A DNA stretch of 64,000 nucleotides, taken from positions 186,001 through 250,000 of the forward strand of contig JARGPB010000004.1 of the NCBI GenBank assembly GCA_029212905.1, given 5' to 3'. The notes under the pieces were generated by a model that had not been told where the DNA came from, made no database searches, and saw only the letters and a program-made list of their open reading frames with translations. Shown here in pieces: positions 34,870-42,918 of this stretch. This DNA is from Thalassovita sp. (GTDB lineage Bacteria; Pseudomonadota; Alphaproteobacteria; Rhodobacterales; Rhodobacteraceae). Made by a program: the position numbers and the translations under genes. The number at the start of each line of letters is the position of its first letter. Positions within the stretch are counted from its first letter, which is position 1.

Positions 34870-35402
34870 GGAATGGGGGCCAGGTTCGGCGCGCCCATGA
34901 CAAGCGTCCACCAGATTTTTCCGTTGGCCTCTTGATGCCAGGCAATGCCCATTTCAGTCCCGGCAGGGTCCAGGATGACACGGCGGGTGTCGTCTTGCTC
35001 CATCCAGGCGGATAGGGTTTCCAGCTCGGTCTCGTAGGTTTCCGAGATGTTTTCGCCCATCAAGCGGCCCTGATACCCGACGCGACGCAGGCGATCCAAC
35101 GGCGAAGATCCATCAGAGCCAAAGTGCCAGGGGCGGTTTTGCAGCGACATGTCCCGAGAATGGGTTGCCGCGGCGGCGGTCAGCGTGGCGTTCAGCGTGA
35201 CCGGCTGCGCCCCCGAGGCCTGACGCAGCGCATTCACGGAATCCAGCATACGGTATTGAATCCGGCCCTCGCTGGAGCTGTTGATTCGATACAGACGCGG
35301 AAGAGGCTTTCCATCAGCCCCCAGCGTAACCTGCTGGGTTGTGGTGGTACAGGCGGACAGCCCCAATGACCCGATGAGTAGTAGAATCGTTAAGCGAAGC
35401 AT
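34860..35402 (-). CDS. CAP-domain (SCP/PR-1-like) lipoprotein
   Basis: The 180-residue protein has a signal peptide ending in lipobox LSAC (Cys18) and a CAP domain: VNALRQASGAQPVTLNATL, ATHSRDMSLQNRPWHFG, GENIS and MGIAWHQEANGKIWWTLVMG. The pattern HSRDM ... HFG ... GENI carries the conserved His/Glu cavity. Bacterial CAP proteins are exported and mostly of unknown function. The ATG at 35402 follows AAGG; an ATG at 35426 is possible. It sits between two L,D-transpeptidase genes, suggesting an envelope role by context only. Confidence 0.88.
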   Translation of the reverse strand: MLRLTILLLIGSLGLSACTTTTQQVTLGADGKPLPRLYRINSSSEGRIQYRMLDSVNALRQASGAQPVTLNATLTAAAATHSRDMSLQNRPWHFGSDGSSPLDRLRRVGYQGRLMGENISETYETELETLSAWMEQDDTRRVILDPAGTEMGIAWHQEANGKIWWTLVMGAPNLAPIPQG

Positions 35403-35602
35403 TATGACCTTCCGAATTGTGTTCATCTGCTCTAACGCGTCTAGCGTTGCCAATCAAACTCACATCACCGAGAGCGTCGCCGATGACAAGCGTTTGATTT
35501 GCGACTGCGGCTTTCGCGCCATAATATGCCGGTAATTCAGAAATAGCGGCCGTGCTGGCCTGATGGGCGGACCCTCAAGAGCACGCGCCGAGGAGTAACG
35601 AT

Positions 35603-36181
35603 ATGAAACGCAGAGATTTTTTGGCTGGAACCGCCGCTGTTATTGGTGCGCCGGCTTTTGCCCAAGACGTGAACGGGCAAGAGACGGTTGAGATCGAACG
35701 AGACCTGACGCAGACCGTGCGCCGCAACATTTCCAGCTTTCGGTCGCTGGATTGGCAGCCTTACTTCAAGAATCTGAGGAAGGGCGCGATCCTTGTGGAT
35801 ATCGATTCGCGGGCGCTGCACTACTGGTCCGAGGATCATTCGACATATAAATTGTACCCGTCCAGTGTCCCGCTGACTGACGATTTGACCCGCCGTGGCC
35901 GCACCAAGGTCACGCGCAAGGTCGAAGGCCCCAGCTGGCGGCCGACCCCGTCGATGCAAAAACGGAACCCTGAATGGCCGGCCTATGTGCCGCCGGGCCC
36001 TGACAATCCCCTGGGCACCCATGCTTTGTATCTTAGCTGGACCTATTATCGCATCCACGGGACGCATGACACGCGCAAAATCGGCCGCAGATCATCCAAC
36101 GGCTGCATCGGTCTGTACAATGAACATATCGCTGAACTTTTCAGCTTTGCGAAAGTAGGCACGCAAGTGTTGCTAATTTGA
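35603..36181 (+). CDS. Tat-exported L,D-transpeptidase (YkuD domain)
   Basis: The 192-residue protein starts with a twin-arginine signal (MKRRDFLAGTAAVIGAPAFA), an unusual export route for this family. The YkuD domain spans about residues 60-192, with the catalytic histidine in RIHGTHD (H152) and cysteine in SSNGCIGLYN (C168). It is similar in type to the ErfK/YbiS group. RBS is GGAG about 9 bases ahead of the ATG. It is followed by a 139-base gap without recognisable genes, then a small exported protein. Confidence 0.92.
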   Translation: MKRRDFLAGTAAVIGAPAFAQDVNGQETVEIERDLTQTVRRNISSFRSLDWQPYFKNLRKGAILVDIDSRALHYWSEDHSTYKLYPSSVPLTDDLTRRGRTKVTRKVEGPSWRPTPSMQKRNPEWPAYVPPGPDNPLGTHALYLSWTYYRIHGTHDTRKIGRRSSNGCIGLYNEHIAELFSFAKVGTQVLLI

Positions 36182-36320
36182 CGACATCTTGGCCATCGGC
36201 GATTAGCCGCACCCACGTTGCATTTGCAATTGAGCTGAATTGCTGGTTAGACAAAATTACAAGTAAGTCTTGGGTGCTTGCCGTGCTATGTGTGCGGTAG
36301 GCTTATATCTGGAGGATACT

Positions 36321-36503
36321 ATGAAGAAACTTGTTCTCGCCGCTGCACTGACCGCCGCTGCTTCGACCGCATTCGCTGGCAACATGGCAGAGCCCATGAT
36401 CGAAGCTCCGGTCATCGTTGAAGAAGCTTCCAGCTCGTCCGCTGGTGGTGTCATCGTACCGCTGGTTATCCTGGCAGTGATCGCAGCTATCGCAGCCGAC
36501 TAA
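36321..36503 (+). CDS. Small exported or membrane protein, 60 residues, unknown function
   Basis: The product has a clear signal peptide (MKKLVLAAALTAAASTAFAG), a short acidic segment (EPMIEAPVIVEEASSSSAGG) and a final hydrophobic helix (VIVPLVILAVIAAIAAD). I do not recognise a named family. GGAGG is 5 bases before the ATG and the gene ends at a strong terminator, features of a well-expressed monocistronic unit. It could be a small inner-membrane protein with both ends hydrophobic, the mature part being about 40 residues. Codons beyond a start at 36270 are not supported. Confidence 0.85.
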   Translation: MKKLVLAAALTAAASTAFAGNMAEPMIEAPVIVEEASSSSAGGVIVPLVILAVIAAIAAD

Positions 36504-36526
36504 TTCGTTAGTCAGCGTAAAGCTAG

Positions 36527-36557
36527 AAAAGGCGGTGGATTGCTCCACCGCCTTTTT
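36527..36557. terminator. Terminator after the 60-residue gene, probably shared with hemH
   Basis: GGCGGTGGA (36531-36539) pairs with TCCACCGCC (36544-36552) around a TTGC loop, followed by TTTTT and preceded by AAAA. It is symmetrical enough to serve the convergent hemH gene, whose stop is 22 bases away. Confidence 0.88.
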
Positions 36558-36573
36558 CGTTTGATGCGGGGCC

Positions 36574-37626
36574 TTAGTCCAGCCAACCCCCGAGGTTTCG
36601 CTCGACCACACCTGCCAGAGCCGCAATATGCGCGGGTTCATCGTTCAGGCAGGGGATATAGGTGAAGGTCTCGCCGCCGGCGTGTTCGAAACTTTCGCGG
36701 ATTTCCTCGTTGATCTCTTCCAAGGTCTCGATGCAGTCGGCTGAAAACGCCGGCGCAATGACGGCGATGTTCTTTTTGCCGTCGCGCGCCAGATCAGCGA
36801 CGTGATCGACGGTATAGGGTTTCAGCCATTCCTCGGGGCCGAAAACCGACTGGAAGGTGGTCGTGATGTCAGTGTCGGCCCAGCCCAGCCGTTCCTTGAG
36901 CAAGCGCGAGGTTTTCTGACACTGGCAATGATAGGGGTCGCCTTCGAGAAGATAGCGTTTCGGCATCCCGTGGTAGGATACGACCAGCACGTCGGGGCGC
37001 TGCTCTATCTGGCCATAGGCGCGTTCAACCGACAGGGCCAGCGCGTCGATATAGGCGGGATCGTCGAAATAGGCAGGAACGGTGCGGGCGGCAGGCTGCC
37101 ATTTTTCCTGCATCAAGGCGCGGAAAAACTGGTCATTCGCGGTGGCCGAGGTCGCGCCAGCAGATTGCGGATACAAGGGGAAGAACAGGATCTTGGTGCA
37201 GCCGGCGGCGACCATCTCGCGGACTTTGGAATTGGTCGAGGGGTTGCCGTAGCGCATACAGAAATCCACCATCACCTGATCGCCATAGCGTTCGGTCAGG
37301 GCCGTTTTGAGAGCGGCGGTCTGATCCTTGGTGATGGTCATCAGGGGGGATTCGTTCTGTTCCTCGTTCCAGATTGACCGATAGGCCTTGCCGCTGGAGA
37401 AGGGGCGTTTTGTCAGGATTATCAGCTGCAACAGCGGCTGCCATTTCCACGACGGATAGTCGATGACCCGCTTGTCCGACAGGAATTCGTTCAAATAGCG
37501 CCGCATGGACCAGTAATCGGTGTCATCCGGTGTGCCCAGATTGGCGAACAGAATGCCGACTTTCTCGGCTGGAATCTTGGGGTGATCCGCCGGGGCGTGG
37601 GCCGGGCATTGGGCTTGGTCCGTCAT
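36574..37626 (-). CDS. hemH: Ferrochelatase
   Basis: The 350-residue enzyme inserts iron into protoporphyrin IX. The typical GILFANLGTPD start and NEFLSDKRVIDYP follow a short N-terminal extension. The active site has SYHGMPKRYLLEGDPYHCQC, with the catalytic histidine, and near the C-terminus SADCIETLEEINEE carries the conserved Glu. The HCQCQKTS cysteines resemble those of forms that may bind a cluster; this cannot be decided here. It is transcribed alone, with a terminator on the far side. Confidence 0.94.
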   Translation of the reverse strand: MTDQAQCPAHAPADHPKIPAEKVGILFANLGTPDDTDYWSMRRYLNEFLSDKRVIDYPSWKWQPLLQLIILTKRPFSSGKAYRSIWNEEQNESPLMTITKDQTAALKTALTERYGDQVMVDFCMRYGNPSTNSKVREMVAAGCTKILFFPLYPQSAGATSATANDQFFRALMQEKWQPAARTVPAYFDDPAYIDALALSVERAYGQIEQRPDVLVVSYHGMPKRYLLEGDPYHCQCQKTSRLLKERLGWADTDITTTFQSVFGPEEWLKPYTVDHVADLARDGKKNIAVIAPAFSADCIETLEEINEEIRESFEHAGGETFTYIPCLNDEPAHIAALAGVVERNLGGWLD

Positions 37627-37684
37627 CAGGTCATATTCCGTTTTCTATGGTCTAGGGGTCGACATAAGGGCTGAGTTCCATTCG

Positions 37685-38503
37685 TCAATCCGGTAGCTTG
37701 ATTTCCTTGGATCCCAGGGCATCGGCCAGCCGCGCAGCAGCTGATCCAGGTCGCAGGGGTTTCGGCTGGCTGTCGTCCGGCGCCCAGCCCAGCAGAAAGA
37801 TCAGCTCGAACGTGGCGGGGATGCGGCCCTCGGCGCCAAAGCTGTGGGCATAGATGTCCGCGGTGGCGTTCAGGATACTGCGACGGGTCGGGTGGCGCAG
37901 GCGCGCGGAGAGGGCGTTGCCCTCGCCCATGGCGCGCAGGTCGCGCATCAGGTGCCAGGCGGATTGATAGGATGCGGTCAAAGGAAAGCTGTCCGCCACA
38001 GGCAGGGCAAACCCCGCCCGCTGCAACAGCCCGCCCAGATCGCGAATTTCGGCCATGGGGGCGACGCGCGGGGACAGGCCGCCTGTGGTGCGAGACTCGG
38101 CCTCGGCCAGGGCGGCGCGCAGTTCGTGCAGGGTTTGCCCGCCCAGCATCCCAGCCAGAAACAGCCCATCAGGGCGCAGCGCGCGGCGTGCCTGGATCAT
38201 CTGCCCAACCGGGTCATTCGCCCAATGCAGCGACATGGCGTGGATCACCAGGTCATGCGCCTGAGGGTCCAGATCCAGCACGTCCTCGTCCGCGACGATT
38301 TTGGCGTCAGGAAAGACCGAGGCCCAGAAATCCGGGAAACCCGTCACAATCGCAGGCGACGTAAAGGTTTTGTTAACCATGGACAGCCGATCCTGAAACT
38401 CTTCGGCGGTGGTTTCATGCAGGAACAGGGCCGGGTTCCCCAGGGCGCGGGTGCGGTTGCGTTCCAGGGCCGAGCGATCGGTCAGTTTGGGCGTATTGTT
38501 CAT
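37685..38503 (-). CDS. SAM-dependent methyltransferase (BioC/NDUFAF5-like)
   Basis: The 272-residue protein has a methyltransferase domain, with VLDLDPQAHDLVIHAMSLHWANDP, ALRPDGLFLAGMLGG and a C-terminal FELIFLLGWAPDDSQPKPLRPGSA. The C-terminal motif and N-terminal RNRTRALGNPALFLHETTAEEF resemble the alphaproteobacterial relatives of mitochondrial NDUFAF5 (complex I arginine hydroxylase). The canonical AdoMet glycine loop is weak (AIVTGFPDF in place of GxGxG). This is a family-level inference. It is divergent from comF with 18 bases between start codons. Confidence 0.8.
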   Translation of the reverse strand: MNNTPKLTDRSALERNRTRALGNPALFLHETTAEEFQDRLSMVNKTFTSPAIVTGFPDFWASVFPDAKIVADEDVLDLDPQAHDLVIHAMSLHWANDPVGQMIQARRALRPDGLFLAGMLGGQTLHELRAALAEAESRTTGGLSPRVAPMAEIRDLGGLLQRAGFALPVADSFPLTASYQSAWHLMRDLRAMGEGNALSARLRHPTRRSILNATADIYAHSFGAEGRIPATFELIFLLGWAPDDSQPKPLRPGSAAARLADALGSKEIKLPD

Positions 38504-38521
38504 GGACGCGTAGATAGAGCG

Positions 38522-39250
38522 ATGAAGGCAAAACTTCAAACGGCCTTGCGCCTGATTTATCCGCCGCGCTGTTTATGTTGCGGCGACATGGTGGAATCTG
38601 AGTTCGGCCTGTGTGGCGCGTGCTGGCGGGACACGCCCTTTATCATTGGTTTGACGTGTGCGGCCTGCGGGACGCCGTTGTTAGGAGAGAAAAGCGACGA
38701 GGCCGAGCTGTGCGACGAATGCCTGCAAACGCCGCGCCCCTGGTCGCAGGGGCGCGCGGTCTTTCTGTATCAGGACAATGGCCGCCGTCTGGTGATGGAT
38801 CTGAAACACGGAGACCGCCACGACATCGCGCGCGGGGCAGGGCAGTGGTTGGCGAATGCCGGGAGGGAGCTGTTGCAGGGGGATCCCCTTGTTGCGCCGA
38901 TCCCATTGCATTGGACCCGGTTGCTGAAACGGCGGTTTAACCAATCGGCACTGTTGGCGCAGTCGTTGGCCAGGGTGTCAGGCGCAGAGATGTGCCCGGA
39001 CCTGCTGATCCGCCCCCTGAGAACGGCCAGTACACAGGGGCGCGACCGCGAGGAGCGCTTTGCCGAATTGCAGAATGCGATCTCGATCCACCCCAAGCGA
39101 CGCAATCTGGCGCGAGGGCGCAAGGTGCTGTTGGTGGATGATGTGATGACGACTGGGGCCACGTTGACGGCGGCTGCGGATGCCTGTTTGGCGGCTGGTG
39201 CCTGCGACGTTTCCGTTCTGGTACTGGCGCGCGTGGCCTTCAGGCCCTAA
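38522..39250 (+). CDS. comF: ComF family protein (phosphoribosyltransferase-like)
   Basis: The 242-residue protein has two N-terminal zinc-finger CxxC pairs (PPRCLCCGDM and FGLCGACW, then CAACG and LCDEC). The phosphoribosyltransferase domain has VAPIPLHWTRLLKRRFNQSALLAQSLA and the PRPP loop VLLVDDVMTTGATLTAA. ComF/GntX proteins are linked to DNA uptake in competent bacteria; in Rhodobacteraceae this role is unproven. The ATG at 38522 was chosen because the zinc finger begins there; longer frames run antisense through the methyltransferase. Confidence 0.92.
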   Translation: MKAKLQTALRLIYPPRCLCCGDMVESEFGLCGACWRDTPFIIGLTCAACGTPLLGEKSDEAELCDECLQTPRPWSQGRAVFLYQDNGRRLVMDLKHGDRHDIARGAGQWLANAGRELLQGDPLVAPIPLHWTRLLKRRFNQSALLAQSLARVSGAEMCPDLLIRPLRTASTQGRDREERFAELQNAISIHPKRRNLARGRKVLLVDDVMTTGATLTAAADACLAAGACDVSVLVLARVAFRP

Positions 39251-39289
39251 GTTCCGCACAACAGCGAATGTGTCAAAGGAAACGTTTGA

Positions 39290-39544
39290 ATGAAACCAGT
39301 CGAGATTTACACCTCGCCGATGTGCGGATATTGCCACGCAGCCAAGCGCTTGCTGACCCAAAAGGGCGTGGAATTTACCGAAATTGACGTCTGGGCCACC
39401 CCCGAGCGCAAACCCGAGATGATCCAGCGCGCCAATGGTGGCCGCACCGTGCCGCAGATTTTCATTGGCGAGGATCATGTAGGCGGGTGTGACGAGCTGC
39501 ACGAGCTGGAGCGCGCCGGGAAACTGGACGCACTGCTGGCCTGA
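39290..39544 (+). CDS. grxC: Glutaredoxin 3
   Basis: The 84-residue protein is a complete dithiol glutaredoxin: active site TSPMCGYCHAAK (C12 and C15), the cis-proline loop RTVPQIFIG, and GGCDELHELE for glutathione binding. It reduces disulfides using glutathione. It follows comF by 39 bases and is 6 bases ahead of the nitrilase-family gene, suggesting a comF-grxC-nitrilase-marR run. Confidence 0.94.
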   Translation: MKPVEIYTSPMCGYCHAAKRLLTQKGVEFTEIDVWATPERKPEMIQRANGGRTVPQIFIGEDHVGGCDELHELERAGKLDALLA

Positions 39545-39550
39545 CCCAAG

Positions 39551-40381
39551 ATGCGCATCGCCCTTGTCCAGTTGAATGTGACGGATGACCCGTCAGCGAA
39601 CCTTGTTGTGACGCGTGCGCGTTTGCGTGAGGCGGCCGAGGGAGGTGCGGAATTCGTGCTGACGCCCGAGGTGACGAATTGCCTGTCGTCCAGCCGATCG
39701 TGGCAAGAGCAGGTCTTGCAGCTTCAGGATGACGATATCACCCTGGCCGCGCTGCGCGAGGACGCCAGGGAGCTGGGTATCTGGCTGCTGATCGGTTCGC
39801 TGGCGTTAAAAACAGGCGACGCGGATGGGCGATTCGCCAACCGGTCTTTTCTCATCTCACCCGAGGGTGAAATCGCGGGCTGGTATGACAAAATCCATAT
39901 GTTCGACGTGCAGGTCAGCGAGACCGAAACCTACCGGGAATCGGCGGGCTATCGGCCTGGAACCAACGCGCGCGTAGTTGATATTGGGGCCGCCAAGGTG
40001 GGGCTGAGCGTTTGCTATGATGTCCGGTTTGCCTATCTGTACCGGGCGTTGGCGCAGAACGGCGCGCAGATCCTGACAGTTCCGGCCGCGTTTTCGCCAG
40101 TCACTGGCGCCGCGCATTGGGAAATCCTGCTGCGGGCCCGCGCAATTGAAACCGGCTGTTTCGTGCTGGCCCCCGCACAGACGGGGCAACATGGCTCAAG
40201 CAGAGGCACGCCACGCAAAACCTATGGGCATAGTCTGGTCATAGCGCCCTGGGGCGAAGTTTTGGCGGATGCGGGAACGGACCCTTGTATCACATTCGTT
40301 GATCTTGATCTGTCAGACGTGCCAAAAGCAAGAAAGCGCGTTCCTGCCCTTGCTCATGACAGAAAGTTTGATGGTCCCTGA
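39551..40381 (+). CDS. Carbon-nitrogen hydrolase (nitrilase superfamily, Nit1-like)
   Basis: The 276-residue protein has the catalytic triad E40 (LTPEVTN), K114 (WYDKIHMFDV) and C155 (VGLSVCYDVRF). The pattern KIHMFDVQV and CYDVRFAYLYR resembles the Nit1 group, whose members hydrolyse deaminated glutathione. That substrate is an inference, made more plausible by the glutaredoxin gene directly upstream. The stop and the marR start overlap as TGATG. Confidence 0.9.
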   Translation: MRIALVQLNVTDDPSANLVVTRARLREAAEGGAEFVLTPEVTNCLSSSRSWQEQVLQLQDDDITLAALREDARELGIWLLIGSLALKTGDADGRFANRSFLISPEGEIAGWYDKIHMFDVQVSETETYRESAGYRPGTNARVVDIGAAKVGLSVCYDVRFAYLYRALAQNGAQILTVPAAFSPVTGAAHWEILLRARAIETGCFVLAPAQTGQHGSSRGTPRKTYGHSLVIAPWGEVLADAGTDPCITFVDLDLSDVPKARKRVPALAHDRKFDGP

Positions 40382-40821
40382 TGAATGATCCAAGCACGTC
40401 TCTTGCTATCGCATTGTTCAGCGAGCTTCTGACTGCTGATCAGCTGGTTCGGAACCGTTTGGGTAAGGTGCTGCCCAAGGGGATGGAGATTTCACATTTT
40501 TCCGTACTGAATCATCTGGCACGGGCCTCGGATGAACGCAGCCCGGCGCAATTGGCCAAAAGCTTTCATGTGACACGCGGGGCGATGACCAACACGTTGA
40601 ACAAGCTGGAGTGGGCGGGCTATGTCCACATCCGCCCGGACTGGGACGATGCGCGGCGCAAGATGGTCGCGATCAGCCCTGCGGGCCGTCAGGCGCGTGA
40701 CGCTGCGCTGGCCGGTATTTCCCCGATGATCAACGAACTGGTGTCCGAGCTGGGCGACGAAAAAGTTCGTGCCGCCCTGCCGATCCTGCGTGAACTGCGC
40801 GTGAAGCTGGAAGACAGCTAG
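40381..40821 (+). CDS. MarR family transcriptional regulator
   Basis: The 146-residue protein has a winged helix-turn-helix: LPKGMEISHFSVLNHLAR, SPAQLAKSFHVTRGAMTNTLNKLEWAGYVHIRPDWDDARRKMVAISPAG, with the wing between DDARRK and VAISPAG. MarR dimers usually repress transport or stress genes in response to small aromatic ligands. Ligand and target are unknown; the TGATG overlap with the nitrilase-family gene suggests it may regulate that operon. Confidence 0.92.
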   Translation: MNDPSTSLAIALFSELLTADQLVRNRLGKVLPKGMEISHFSVLNHLARASDERSPAQLAKSFHVTRGAMTNTLNKLEWAGYVHIRPDWDDARRKMVAISPAGRQARDAALAGISPMINELVSELGDEKVRAALPILRELRVKLEDS

Positions 40822-40837
40822 ATCCTGAAAACAGGCT

Positions 40838-41140
40838 CTATTTCAGCGCGGAATGCACGTTGCTGGGCAGGAACTCTGTGTATTTATAGGTGGCTACATT
40901 GGCGGTGACGAATGGATCGGCCGACAAGTATTCCTGTGCCGCCTGCATCGTTTCTGCGACCATCACAATCACCCCACCCGTGCGCGGCACCTTGGCGCCT
41001 GAGGCGAGAAACCGGCCCTCGGCATATGCGGCGCGCACAAAGTCCAGATGTGGCTCTAACACGGGCTGAATCTGTTCCATCGGGACGGAATATTCCAGAT
41101 CGACGATAAACAGAGAGTGACCCTGGGGGATGATGCTCAT
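40838..41140 (-). CDS. YciI-like protein
   Basis: The 100-residue protein has the YciI (DGPF-related) fold: HSLFIVDLEYSVPMEQIQPVLEPHLDFVRAAYAEGRFLASGA and GGVIVMVAETMQAAQEYLSADPFVTANVATYKYTEF. The conserved histidine of PHLDF and aspartate of SADPF are present. Function in the cell is not known. The start overlaps ubiG by 4 bases, so the two are probably cotranscribed. Confidence 0.9.
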   Translation of the reverse strand: MSIIPQGHSLFIVDLEYSVPMEQIQPVLEPHLDFVRAAYAEGRFLASGAKVPRTGGVIVMVAETMQAAQEYLSADPFVTANVATYKYTEFLPSNVHSALK

Positions 41141-41886
41141 GCTGGGGCTTTCGTGCTGGCGGTGACATAGTTAACAGACAGGTCCCGATCCGAGATCGAC
41201 CATTGCCACGAGATCGGGTTAAAGACGAACCCTTTGCGGTCAACCGGGCTTAGCCCGGCATTCTGGATCAGGGAATATAGCTCATCCGGGGTGATGAACT
41301 TGTTCCATTCATGCGTGCCCTTGGGTAACCAGCGCATCACGTATTCCGCCCCGACGATGGCCATAGCAAAGGATTTCGGGTTGCGGTTTATGGTCGAGCA
41401 CAGCATCAACCCGCCGGGTTTCAGCAGATCATGGCAGGCGGTCAGATAGGCCAGCGGGTCGGACACATGTTCGACCACTTCCATGTTCAGCACCACGTCA
41501 AACTGTTCGCCAGCAGCGGCCATTTCTTCGGCGGTGATGTTGCGATACTCAATCTGAAGCCCGGATTGTTCGGCATGGACTTGTGCAACGGGAATGTTGC
41601 CCGCCGCCGCATCGGCGCCGACAACGGTGGCCCCCAACCGCGCCATAGGTTCGGACAGCAGGCCGCCGCCGCACCCGATGTCCAGCAAGCGCAGGCCCTT
41701 GAAGGGCTCTTGCGTCGTCAGATCGCGCCCGAATTCACCGGCAATCTGGCGGGTGATGTAATCCAGACGGCAGGGATTCATCAGGTGAAGCGGTTTGAAT
41801 TTCCCCTTGGGGTCCCACCATTCGGCGGCCATCGCCTCGAATTTCGCCACTTCGGACGGATCAACAGTGGTCTGAGCGGTTTGCAT
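41137..41886 (-). CDS. ubiG: Ubiquinone biosynthesis O-methyltransferase UbiG
   Basis: The 249-residue AdoMet-dependent enzyme carries out both O-methylations in ubiquinone synthesis. VDPSEVAKFEAMAAEWWDP, LLDIGCGGGLLSEPMARLGA (AdoMet site), NMEVVEHVSDP and STINRNPKSFAMAIVGAEY are all diagnostic. The ATG at 41886 follows GGAG by 6 bases and is preferred over that at 41898. It shares a 48-base gap with the divergent proline iminopeptidase gene. Confidence 0.95.
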   Translation of the reverse strand: MQTAQTTVDPSEVAKFEAMAAEWWDPKGKFKPLHLMNPCRLDYITRQIAGEFGRDLTTQEPFKGLRLLDIGCGGGLLSEPMARLGATVVGADAAAGNIPVAQVHAEQSGLQIEYRNITAEEMAAAGEQFDVVLNMEVVEHVSDPLAYLTACHDLLKPGGLMLCSTINRNPKSFAMAIVGAEYVMRWLPKGTHEWNKFITPDELYSLIQNAGLSPVDRKGFVFNPISWQWSISDRDLSVNYVTASTKAPA

Positions 41887-41934
41887 TCTGCTCTCCATAT
41901 GCTCTTTTGGTCATAATCCCTATATAGGACTATC

Positions 41935-42918
41935 ATGGATAAATTCTCGGGCCAAAAAAGCGCAGTTCAATATCTGTACCCGCCGATCGACCCTTTCGAT
42001 CAGCGGATGCTGGATGTTGGCGACGGGCACAAGATCTATCTTGAGCAATCGGGTAATCCCGATGGCCTGCCCGTTGTCGTGTTTCATGGTGGCCCCGGCG
42101 GAGGATGCAGCCCCGCAATGCGGCGCTATTTCGACCCCAAAGTGTACCGGATCATCCTGTTTGATCAGCGCGGATGTGGGCGGTCGCGGCCGCATGCCAG
42201 TGTGACGGATAACACCACCTGGCATCTGGTGCGCGACATCGAACTGATCCGAGAAACGCTGGAAATTGATCGCTGGATCGTATTCGGCGGCAGCTGGGGC
42301 GCGACCCTTGCGCTGATCTATGCGCAAGAGCACCCCGAGAACGTGATGGCGCTGATTCTAAGGGGCGTGTTCCTGGCGACTCAGTCCGAGCTGGACTGGT
42401 TTTATGGTGGTGGTGCGGGGAAATTCTGGCCCGAGACCTGGGCGCGTTTCGCTGATCTGATCCCCGAAGAAGAGCAGGGCGACATGATCGCCGCCTATCA
42501 CAAGCGGCTGTTCAGTGGGCATTTGCCGACGGAAATCACCTATGCGCGCGCATGGGCGTCTTGGGAAAATGCGCTGGCCTCGATCAATTCGACGGGGCAC
42601 GGAGGAGAGGCTCCGGGCGAATACGCGCGCGCCTTTGCGCGGTTAGAGAACCACTATTTCACGAACGGGGCCTTTTTGGAGAAAGACGGTCAAATTCTGG
42701 ATCGGGTGGACCGGATAGCGCATATACCCGGCGTAATCGTACAGGGGCGATACGACATGATTTGCCCGCCTGATGGCGCGTGGAGTTTAGCCCGGAAATG
42801 GCCGAACGCCGAGTTGAAGATGGTGCGTCAGGCTGGGCACGCGTTGTCCGAAGCCGGGATCAGCGCCGAGCTTGTACGCACGATGAGGCGTATTGCCGAA
42901 GAGGGTGGTCTGGCCTAG
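41935..42918 (+). CDS. pip: Proline iminopeptidase
   Basis: The 327-residue alpha/beta hydrolase has the family motif VVFHGGPGGGCSP, DQRGCGRSRPHA, and the nucleophile elbow GGSWGATLALIYA with S120. The Asp (GRYDMICPPDG) and His (RQAGHALSEAG) complete the triad. It releases N-terminal proline from peptides. The stop shares a 4-base CTAG overlap with the convergent membrane-protein gene. Confidence 0.93.
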   Translation: MDKFSGQKSAVQYLYPPIDPFDQRMLDVGDGHKIYLEQSGNPDGLPVVVFHGGPGGGCSPAMRRYFDPKVYRIILFDQRGCGRSRPHASVTDNTTWHLVRDIELIRETLEIDRWIVFGGSWGATLALIYAQEHPENVMALILRGVFLATQSELDWFYGGGAGKFWPETWARFADLIPEEEQGDMIAAYHKRLFSGHLPTEITYARAWASWENALASINSTGHGGEAPGEYARAFARLENHYFTNGAFLEKDGQILDRVDRIAHIPGVIVQGRYDMICPPDGAWSLARKWPNAELKMVRQAGHALSEAGISAELVRTMRRIAEEGGLA

